Source: Baffinella frigidus (taxonomy: Eukaryota; Cryptophyceae; Cryptomonadales; Baffinellaceae). From it: a stretch of 13,131 nucleotides of DNA. Below, piece after piece: positions 1 to 9,700 of the stretch; the stretch's first letter is position 1; the number at the start of each line of letters is the position of its first letter. The notes below the pieces were generated by a model that was not told where the DNA came from, ran no database searches, and worked only from the letters and a program-made list of their open reading frames with translations. The translations under genes were made by a program, and so were the position numbers. The stretch covers positions 20,715 to 33,845 of the forward strand of contig MU646524.1 of the NCBI GenBank assembly GCA_026770585.1, read 5' to 3'.

Positions 1-91
1 TTTGGGGTTTGGGGTTTGGGGTTTGGGGTTTGGGGTTTGGGGTTTGGGGTTTGGGGTTTGGGGTTTGGGGTTTGGGGTTTGGGGTTTGGGG
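1..91 (+). repeat. TTTGGGG tandem array (telomere-like)
   Basis: Twelve clean 7 bp units of TTTGGGG, breaking down into TTTGGGGG and then unique sequence. The G-rich strand runs inward from the left end, opposite to what a left chromosome end would show, so it is an internal tract lying in the intron after exon 19 or beyond. The window or contig probably ends here because of the repeat. Confidence 0.9.
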
Positions 92-258
92 GTTGAGAGT
101 TCGGGTTTGAGCAGAGCCGCAATTCTTGAGCAGCGAATACGACCCTTTCCTCGCGCGAAGCGCTGAGGCGGTAGAATAGTGCGAGTTCTCAACCCCTCAA
201 CCCTGAGCCCTAAACCTCAACACCTAGTTCCAGATCCCTCACACGGAAGGCATCGGAC

Positions 259-346
259 CTGTGCCACCAAAAACAAAGCTGATCTGTAGCAGTCATTCTC
301 GCTAGCGCGAAGGCCGCGGTGCCCTTCACCCTCCCGTTCGTCGAAA
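259..346 (-). repeat. Exon 19 donor-side copy
   Basis: It encodes FSTNGRVKGTAAFALARMT and ATDQLCFWWH in frame with donor CACAG|GTCCGA, 29 codons without a stop, but lacks the FVRPLVKM start and any acceptor. It lies downstream of exon 19. The stretch 347-632 between them shows only a pair of about 20 bp repeats (GGCTCCAAGGACGCCCC type, near 441-480). Confidence 0.87.
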
Positions 347-632
347 AGGGTGCTAACCACGCAGGGCTGGAGGGGGGGGTATTTCAAAGTATTTTTTTTA
401 TAGGGAAAACGTTATTCACAAGTCAATTTTGAGAAGAAAACGGCTCCAAGGACGCCCCAATGGCTCAAAGGGCGCCCCTGGAGTACCCCCACGTAGCGCC
501 CTGAGTGGCGTATCCAAAAACGATTCCTGAATGAGGGCGTCCACCCTTACACATAAGCCAACTGACCTCTACCACCCGTCACCCTCCCGTGTGTCCTAAG
601 TAGCAACATTTTGGTTTGAGAAGGGAGCCGAC

Positions 633-749
633 CTGTGCCACCAGAAACAAAGCTGATCCGTAGCAGTCATCCTCGCGAGCGCGACGGCCGCAGTCCCCTT
701 GACCCGCCCGTAGGTTGAGAACAGCATCTTCACCAGCGGCCGTACGAAC
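633..749 (-). CDS. ARM gene exon 19 (last in window)
   Basis: Acceptor GCCCCTTCAG|G (phase 2). It encodes FVRPLVKMLFSTYGRVKGTA then AVALARMTATDQLCFWWH, an ARM helix 3 and the next helices 1-2. Two donors nine bases apart both end in phase 2: CACAG|GTCGGC at 633 (chosen, like the other donors here) and TTCTG|GTGGCA at 642. A long downstream copy at 259-346 keeps both. No stop or terminal exon follows inside the window. Confidence 0.82.
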
Positions 750-3700
750 CTGAAGGGGCGGGGGTTGCATATTAATGAGAGGAAGACGTTTCTTGATACC
801 ACCACGGCCGCCCTGCTCCGATTCTACCGACCCACACCAGACGCGCGAGTCGGGAGCAGTGGTTGGGCGTGGTTGTTCGAGGGGACCCGATGCGACACGC
901 CACAAGCCACACGGAGTCAGTGCTCATCAGCGCAGCCCGATTCAGGAGACGTGGTAGGCTGGGTGGGTTGAGAGGGGATCAGAAGCAAGCCGGCACGCTT
1001 CTAAGCGGAGGGCGTCGGTGCTCAACAGCTGTGACTCGGGAGCAGTAATCGAGAGAGGTTGTTTGAGGATGGATCATACCCGAGGCGGCACGCTTCCAGT
1101 CGCAAGGCGTTGGTGCTCATCAGTGCAGCTGTGGCACGCGCCCTGGTTTAGGGTTTGGGGTTTGGAGTTTAGGGTTGGGTTTGGGGTTTTGGGTTTTGGG
1201 GTTTGGGGTTGGGGGTTTAGGGTTTAGGGTTTAGGGTTTAGAGTTTAGTGTTTAGGGTTTCGGGTTTTGGGTTTCGGGTTTCGGGTTTCGGATTTAAGGT
1301 TTAGGCTTAAGGGTTTACCCCGCAAAATGCTCTGCAGCAGCAGCGCCCGGGTCGAGGTTTGAGACGGCGAATAGCATCTTGAGGAGGGCTGGCAGCACTC
1401 CTCCCGAGAGCGCCTCAGACAGCACCTGGAAGACCCGACACCACGTGAGCAACTGCGCGTTTGGTCTGGTCTGGTAGGGGTGTTTGTTTGGGTCGATGTT
1501 TGAGACGGCGGACATCATGGTGAGCAGTGCGGGAAGCACTCCTCACGATAACACCTCGGATAGCACCTGCAAGGTTCGTCGTGAGGGATGTGAGGCACTG
1601 AACATACCTGGTCAATCTGGATAAATATTTACTGTACTGTGGCAGATATTTACTGTACTGTGGCGGAAATTCTCTGTACTGTGGCAGATATTTACTGATA
1701 CAACAACCCTGCCCCCACGGGGGCAGCTGACTTCCCCTCAAACGGCGTGCCCGACGCGAGACCCGCAATGATGCTCAGGGAAGGTACGGTGCGGGGAGAC
1801 GAGGGTATGGGGCGGGGATGGGAGGGGAGCGAAAGGAAGGGGGCAACACACCTGGTCACGGATCTCACACTTGCCCTCAAACGGCGCGCCCGACGCCAGA
1901 CCCGCGATGATGCACGCGCCGCCACTCCGGATGGACAGCGCTGGGGAGGAGAGCATTGCCATGGCCTTGGTGAGCGCGCCCGCCGCAATCGCTCCTGCTT
2001 TGCAGTAGTACCGTTAGTGGTAAATCTAGTTGTACAGTTAGTTGTAGAGTTGTAACGTTAGTTGTATCGTTGTACAGTTTGTTGTACAGTTGGTTGTACA
2101 GATGCACCGTGAGTTGTACCGTTAGTTGTATAGTTGCACAGTCAGTTGTACAGTTGTACAGGTAGGCGCCGCCACTCCGGATGGGGAGAGCTGGGGAGGA
2201 GAGCATCGCCATGGCTTTGGAGAGTGCGCCCGCTGCGACCACCCCTACCACAGTTACTTGTAGAGTTGGCTGATGGGCGTTGGCTGTCGCGTGGAATAGC
2301 AACGCCGCCGCACTACAGATTCAGATGCAGGGTCTGACTCTGTGGTGTACCTCATTTGACTCTGTGGTGTTGGGGGGGGGCGCGGGACGCTTGCCTGCGC
2401 CGGAGCTGTGGCAGAGAATTCCCGACCATGTGTGTTGACCACCCCATCACGTGATAAATCAACGCCGCCACACGACAGAGTCAGACGAAGGGGGCCGCGT
2501 GACGTCAGGTGAGACGCCACGCTCTGCTGTGGCGCAGACGAGCGCATGGGTGTTGACCCATGGAACGCACCACCACCACACCACGTGAGACGAAGCGGAT
2601 CGGGGGGGGGGGAATTGCCTAGGCCGGAGTCGTGGCACAGCGCGCGCCCGGTGATGAGTTGACCCTCGCGTGAGAAAGCAACGCCACCACACAACACACC
2701 GTCAGATGAAGGGGGTCACGGGTCACAGAGTCAGATGAGGGGGGCTGGTCGCCTGCGCCGGAGTCGTGACAGAGAGCGCGGGTCTCGCACGGTAACACGT
2801 CTGTCAGCGATGGCACCTCCGGGGATCTGACTCTGTGGTGTACCTCAGCGGACTCTGTGGAGTGGCGGCGTTGCTATTTCACGCGATAGTCAACACCCAT
2901 CCACCGGAGAATCAGGGAGACGCGGGACGCTTGCCTGCGCCGGAGTCGTGGCAGAGCGCGCGGGTCTCGCATGGTAGGACGTCTGTCAGCGATGGCATTT
3001 CCAGCTCCAGCCCTGTGTAGGGTTTCGGGTTTCGGGTTGACGGTTTCGGGTTTCGGGTTTCGGGTTGGAGGTTCAGGGTTTCGGGTTTCGGGTTTCAGGT
3101 TTCAGGTTTCGGGTACCGGGTTGAGGGGTTTCGGGTTGAGGGGTTTCGGGTGTAGGGTTTATTTCCGGAAGTTTCTGGTCAGTTCCCAGGGGTTCGGATT
3201 AGGGTAATGCGCACAAGCCACTCCATCTGACCACATCTTCGCAAATCCAGCGAGCACGTCTCCCGTTCCACCCCTCTACACAAACAAAATCAAGCCCACA
3301 ATCAAGATCCAAATCAACAAAACCGCGTTCCAAATCAACAAAAACCGCGCTCCAAACAAACTCAAACCCCAAACTGGACCTGAAATGGTCATGGTGACGG
3401 ATCTTCTCCCCTTGTACGTTCTCCGGCACTGCGCGCACTCAAGTAGCGCCCCTAGGGCCTCGGCCGCCCCCGCTTGCACCCCCACAGCCCAGCGAGCCGA
3501 CTGTCTTTCCCGGTGCTCTTTCCTCCGGTGCCGCAGGTCCCTGCCATCCATCATTTGTTGTCATCCATCGTTTGTCATCGTTTTGTTGTTCAGGGGTGTA
3601 CTCCACACGGTGGCCTACGACCCTTGCGTCAAAAGTAAGTTACCTGAAGACAATTAACTTCAAGGATGTTTCTTATGCAAAGTGGTCACGTTACACCCGG

Positions 3701-6700
3701 AATTCCGACCCCGACGGAACCCTCGGAAGTCCACTGTGTGGCGGAAGACGCGCGGCGGACATGGTGAGATAGAGTGGCATCGCACAGTACCTTCAGGGAA
3801 GCAGTGTCTGGTATGTGGAGCTGCAGTGTCGGGTGGGTCCATGTACTAGACACTGCAGACGCACGCCCACGGAGTCGGAGCCAGCGGCAGTGGTGAGCGA
3901 GCTATCTGAGCCTTTCGCAGCCTCACGATGTCTGCGTTGTTGCGTGCACGTGCGCACGAAACAATGCAGACATCACACCATCACAGCCAAGGTACTGATC
4001 TCACCTCTCTTCGGAGTGAGACATGGCAATGCATCAGACAAGGCACAGCAATCACCTCTCTTCCGAATCAGCGACGTGCACAGCGATCACAGGGCAATTC
4101 TTTCACCTCTCTTCCAAATCAGCGACGTTTTCGATGCCGCCAACCAGGGCACTACATCAGCCAAATGCACTACGCTCACAAGGCACTGCGCTCACCGCTT
4201 TTCCGAGTCTGCAACGTTCTCGACGCCGTCAGACGGGACACTACATCACCCACAACACAACACTCACAGGGCAATTCGCTCAGCGGCACGTGCAAGAAAC
4301 AACGCAGCCAGGGCACAGCGCTCACCTCTCTTCCGAATCAGCCACGTTCTCGATGCCGGTCTTGGGACGCTGCGGCATTCCATCGCCCCGGAGCTTCGCA
4401 CTCTCGGGTAAAGCATTGGCGCTCAGCAGGGCCGTCAACGCCTCTACTGCCCCCGCCTGCGCACGCTCGTCGTCAGAACCGTGTCCTCTTCCGAGTCTTA
4501 GATCATGGCACCATCGCGACACCTTGAGTTTGAAATATCACTCAGCAGCCCCGTCAGCGCTTCAACCGCGCCTGCGGCAGAAAAACATGCACCGTCAAGC
4601 TCCGGCCCGCCAGATCGCGCTCAGCACCGGTATGGCGCCGTGTGCTCTTCCAGTCTGAGCCTAAGGCTCCGGCGCGTGGTTTGAGATACCGATTAGTCTG
4701 AAACAGATGGTTATCCACGTGTGGGATATTCACGAAATCCCCCCCCTGGTTCGAATCCTTCTACGACGACAAAGATGTAGAGGTAGCCCGCTGTGTGGGC
4801 CAGCGCACCTCAAAGACAACTTGTCGATTCGCCACGTGGCCACACGCCCTTGCAACTGGGCTGGCGCCTACCTACGCAGAAAAACATCGTATGCTACCGA
4901 CACTGCATTCGAAGAGTGTCCGAACGGTTTCAGGGTAAATCACCGCAAGGACATCTTGCCTGGGGCGTGCTCACCTCGAGGAGGACTTGGCGATTCGCCA
5001 CGTGGTTGCGGGCCGCGCGGGCAATGCAGCGCGTCGCAGAAATGACGAGGAGGGCGTCCGGCCGCGAGAGGAGCGCTGTCAGCTTGCGCATCGCTCCTGC
5101 CGAGCGGTCGAGAGGGAGACAAATGATTATTGACTGATGAGTTTCGTTTGGGCAGAGATACAAGCACGACTGTATTGTAAAGCAACCTGGGCTTGTTCTG
5201 ATGGATAACTCTGAACCCTGGAACCTCAACCCTCAACCCCTAAACCCTCAACGAGGCACTCACCAGAGACGCCAACAGCGTCCTGGGCAGCAAGAGAGAT
5301 GCGATGGAAGCCATCTCCACCGCAGCTGTGCTCGTTCAGATGGGCTCCTTCAATATGGGCTGGTTGCTTACCGTAGTTTGAAGCAATCTGGACTGGTTCA
5401 ATCGAGCGGCACTCACCAAAGGCTCCAAGGGCGTCCCAGGCGACAGTGAGGGAGGCCATGGAAGAGAGCGCTGCTGCCACTGGGCTCGGTCAAATGGGTT
5501 CAGATGGGTTCGTGCTGTCGGGCTCGTTTCGATGGGTTCCATATGGGCTCGTTCAGAACACTCACCAGATGCCTCAAGAGCCCAGGCAGCAGGGAGGGAT
5601 ACCATAGAAGCGAGCGCGGCCGCAGCCAGCAACGGCGGTACTGTAGTGTCAAGCAATCTGGACTCGTTCAATCGAGCGGCACTCACCAGAGGCTCCGAGA
5701 GCGTCCTGTGCAGCAGGGAGAGAAGCCATGGACGCGAGCGCTGCCGCAGCTAGCCGCGGCGCCAGCGCCATCCGATCCACCTGCTCCCAGCAGCCATGCG
5801 TCAGTTCTAGTGTCCGCCCGTGGTAGGAGCTCAAAAAACTAAGGGCCGTCTGCACAACGCTGGGATCCTCGTGAGGTTTCTCGTGATTTGCTGTCTTCAT
5901 TCCGCATGGACATGGACGCGAGCGCTGCTGCGGCTAGCCGCGGCGCCAGCGCCATCCGATCCACCTGCTCCCAGCAGCCACTCGTCAGTCTACTGTTGCT
6001 GCGTGTGGTACGGGTTGTCCTGCTCGATGTGATGGCGAAAGCGCCATCCGATTCACCTGCTCCCGGGGTTCCGAGAGAGGGAGAGAACGGGTTTAGAGTT
6101 CGTCTCACCCGCAATCCACGCGTGAGTCTATGGTCGAACTGCTCCCAGGAGCCACGCGTCGGTCTACTGTTGCTGCTCGTGGCACGGTTTGTCCGGCACG
6201 GTTTGGCCATTGATTTTCAGAAACGACACCGCGGGGCTTCGCAGATAACTACTAAGTGGTAATCCGCCGGAACCATGCGCATCCGCATCATCCTCAGCAT
6301 GTTTCAAATTGAACACGATCATGCCTCCGGGTAGGGGGCGGCACCATGTCAAGGAGCGGGACGGGGCAGTGGATGGGGCCGCCGTCGTGGAGTTTGGTCT
6401 TGTACTCAAGATCCTTGGGGTTTTCAAATTTGTGGGTTAAAACTACTTTACGCGCCACAACCGACGCGGACTGGGCTTCCAACGACTCAAACCAAAAATA
6501 GGATATAGGTTTCCAGATGTATGGGCGCGGGGCGGGACCATGTCGAGGAGCGGGACGGATCAGGCAATGAGCCGCAGAGTTTCGTCTTGCACTCGAGATC
6601 TTTACGGACTAAATCTACTTTACATGCGCCACAACCGACAAGGTCTGGGCTTCCTAAGAAATTTCAAACCTAATACGGAAAAGAGGGTTTTAGCAGAGGG

Positions 6701-9700
6701 GCATGGGTCAGTAGAGGGGTAGGGGCGGGGAGGGACCATGTCGAGGAGGGGGACGGAGCAGGTGATGAGGCCGCCGTCGTAGAGTTTGGTCTTGTACTCG
6801 AGGTTGACGAGGGCGTCGTTGCCCGCGAACGCCATCACCGCCTGTCATCCGCAGTCAGTCAGTCAGCCATCCAGCTAGCCAGTCAGTCAGTCAGTCAGTC
6901 AGTCAGTCAGTCAAAAGGCCAGTTAGAAAGCCAGCCAGCCAGCAAGCCATTCAGCCCGTCAGTCAGTCAGTAAGTCAGCCTGTCAGCCCGTCAGTAAGAC
7001 AGTCAGTAAGCCAGTCAACCAGTAAGCGAGTCAGTCAAGCAAGTCAGTCATCAGTGACCTGGATGACAGCGACGCGGACGCGAAGCGAGGGGTCGTCCTT
7101 AAGCAACCCAAACAGCTTCGCCAGCAGCGCCCGGTCGCAAGCAAGCCAGTCAATCAGTAAGCCAGTCAGTCAGTAAGCCAGTCAATCAGCAAGCCAGTCA
7201 GTCCGTCAGCTGCGGACCTGGATGACGGCGACGCGGACGCGAAGCGAGGGGTCGTCCTTGAGCACGGCCAACAGCTTCGCGAGAAGCGCCCGGTCGTTGC
7301 CCACCAGCGCCGCCTGGGGAAGGGTCCAGGGTTCAGGGCTACATGTTCTGGGTTCTGGGTTGCGGCGCCGCCTGCTCCCCCCGTCAGCGTCGATAAAGAG
7401 GTTTCAATAGAAACTTTATTTGCGTGGATAATCGTCGTATACGTTGCATGCTTGATGACATATGACTCTGGGTAGGTGACTCTCTAGAGCATCTTCTGCT
7501 CTGGCGTGCCGCCTCCCAGAGAGCAGAGGGTTTCGTTCTCCTTCGTCCCACGTGAGCCAACGGCTTCGCGAGAGGCGCCCGGTTGTTGCAACGACCAGCG
7601 CCGTCTGGGGAAGGGTTCAGGGTTCAGGGTTCCGGATTCCGGGTTCCGGGTTTGAGTTCTGGGTTCTGGGTTCTGGGTTCCGGGTTCCGGGTTCAGGGTT
7701 TCGAGTCCAGGGTTTCGGGTTCCGGGTTCCAGGTTCAGGGTTTCGGGGTTAGGGGCTTCGGGGGATTCAATGGGTGTGCAAAGCTTGCTAGCAGCGCCAC
7801 CTGCTTCCCCCGTGCCCCGAGGAGAGAGAGAGAGAGAGGAGAGAGAGGAGAGAGAAGAGAGAGAGGAGAGAGAGAGAGAGGGCGGTAGGGGGAGGGGCCA
7901 ACCCCCCGCCACTGCCCCACAGAGGGTGTTAAGAGCGCTTCAGCACGTGCGCCGCACCTCGCACGCTCGTGCCACGGTTGGGGGCAGCGCGAGCCACCTC
8001 TGTCCGCATCTTCTCGCAAGCAACAGATATCGTTCGACGTTGCTCATGCAACAGCGACGAGACCTGTTGCTCATGCGGTCCAGATTTTTTTGGATGGGGA
8101 TTAGGCGGAGAGGGTCGGATCTTGTTCCGCGGATTGTTCAGAGCCTTCTGCATCAAGACCGCAGCCTGCCTCCTCACCGACGATAGCGGGGTGCTGAAGC
8201 GCTCTTAACACCCTCTGTGGGGCAGTGGCGGGGTGGTGGCCCCTCCCCCTACCGCCCTCTCTCTCCTCTCTCTCCTCTCTCTCCTCTCTCTCTTCTCTCT
8301 CCTCTCTCTCCTCTCTCTCTCTCTCTCCTCTCTCACCCAAACATGCCCAGCGCTGGAAACCACGGCTCGGGGGGACAAGCTTACTAATCCGGACTGTTTT
8401 TGCCGGGCATCAATCGGACCTTATTCCGCGGATTGTTGAGGGCCTTCTGCACCAGGACGGCAGCCTGTCTTCGTACCCCGCTATCGTCCGAGTCGAGCAT
8501 CCCCAGCGCGGCTCCGAAGCCCCCTTGCTTGATGAACTCCGCCTGCACACCCCGAGAGAGAACTTTGTTAGATCCCCATAACGTAACAAACGCTTGCGTG
8601 TTACAAATTGGAATCCAGTACACCCTCCATCAGATACCTCGCACACCCTCCATCAGATAGAGTGTCAGGCCGTGGCCAGGCTCTCGGCCATGGAAAGGTC
8701 TCAATCAGCATCGTCCGAGTCAAGCATGCCCAGAGCGGCTCCGAAGCCCCCTTGCTTGATGAACCCCGCCTGGTTTAGTGGTGAGGGTTTATGAATGCCG
8801 CCTGCACACCCTCCATTAGATTCTTGCGATGGCCGAGAGTGCCCGCCGGCCGAGGTTCTCGGCACTAGCAAGGTCTGAATCAGCAACGTTCAGTCCTGAG
8901 AGAGGAAGGGGAAGACGGAACGCCTCAGTAGCAAAAAGCTGCCCAACCTCGCCACCACCGCCACGCATCGATCCTACTTCACTCGGATCCAGAACATTTC
9001 GCCTAAGTCAACTCCCCCTGAAAACCAGCGCCTTAAGTCAAATGCCGGCCATGGTGGCAGGGTCCATCTAAACGAAATCAGGGGAAAGTTGACTCAGGTG
9101 AGCTGGTTGACTTAGCTGAAATCTTGTGGGTCGAAGTGTACTTGCACGTAGCGTTGCTCGCAGGGATAGCATGGGGGACGGAGGCAGAGAGGCCAGAACC
9201 GCTCGAGCCTGGGGAATGCGTGCAGAGCGGCATTGGAGACGGGGGGACCACCACCACCACCACCACCGCTACCACCACCGCTACCACCACCGCTACCACC
9301 ACCGCTACCACCACCACCACCATCGCTGCAGACACCACGCAGCAACCCTAATTGCACGTGCGTTGCTCGCAGGGAGAGGTAACAGGGAACGGGGACAGAG
9401 TGGTGAGCACCGCTCGAGGCTTGAGAAGGAGGGCAGAGGGGCGTTGGGGACGCGGGGGGCAGCTCTCGGGGAGAGGACCTGGACATCCGGGGCGCAGAGG
9501 AGGGCCTGGATTGCCACCGCCGCTGTCTTGACCAGCTGCGGGGAACCCCTGCCGCGGGTGAGGGGCGTGGTTGGCGTCAACACCAGTCACGCGCCATGCC
9601 ACCACGCGCCAAGTCAGTGAGTGGGTGATGGTGTGACGCCAGCACGCCCAACGCCAAGTAGGTCAGTTAGATGTCTTGACGAGCTGGGGGGAACCCCTGC

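Noticed and set aside
1-91. Left array as a chromosome telomere
   Set aside because: A left chromosome end should show the C-rich strand 5-prime to 3-prime; here the G-rich strand runs inward.
397-480. Possible further exon after exon 19 (CTCCAG then GAPFEPLGRPWSRFLLKIDL and a stop)
   Set aside because: The acceptor is out of phase with exon 19 and the region is two 20 bp direct repeats; the ARM likeness is too weak to call a terminal exon.
2330-3000. Repeat block considered as a CRISPR-like or transposon array
   Set aside because: Units are irregular (130-220 bp), partly inverted and contain the exon 15 edge. There are no constant direct repeats with uniform spacers and no terminal inverted repeats.
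3624-3641. Strong plus-strand donor-like site AAAAGTAAGT
   Set aside because: No plus-strand exon-like code or matching acceptor is visible, and the surrounding DNA is intron of the minus-strand gene.
4535-4571. GAVEALTGLLS as an additional exon between exons 12 and 13
   Set aside because: Its acceptor puts it in phase 1, while exon 12 ends in phase 0 and exon 13 follows exon 12 with an exact 42-residue unit. It is better read as an edge copy of exon 13.
3815-4658. Three overlapping plus-strand open frames of about 200 codons
   Set aside because: They read through the reverse complement of exon 13 and its repeated edges (RSPLFRIS, the antisense of the GTGAGC/VADSEER edge). Composition and repeat structure explain the open frames, and the minus strand has the protein-like code.
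4738-4765. GGTTCGAATCC, a tRNA T-loop-like string
   Set aside because: The flanking bases do not pair into a five-base T stem, and no acceptor, D or anticodon arm can be placed around it.
7484-7912. Minus-strand 142-codon frame rich in SLSSLSSL and NPEPGTQNPEP
   Set aside because: It is a translation of the GA microsatellite and the GGGTTCC tract. It is low complexity and lies between exon 9 copies.
9126-9620. Plus-strand 164-codon frame with a His run and minus-strand Gly/Val-rich frames
   Set aside because: They are translations of the CCA trinucleotide repeat and of exons 5-6 in the wrong frame or strand.
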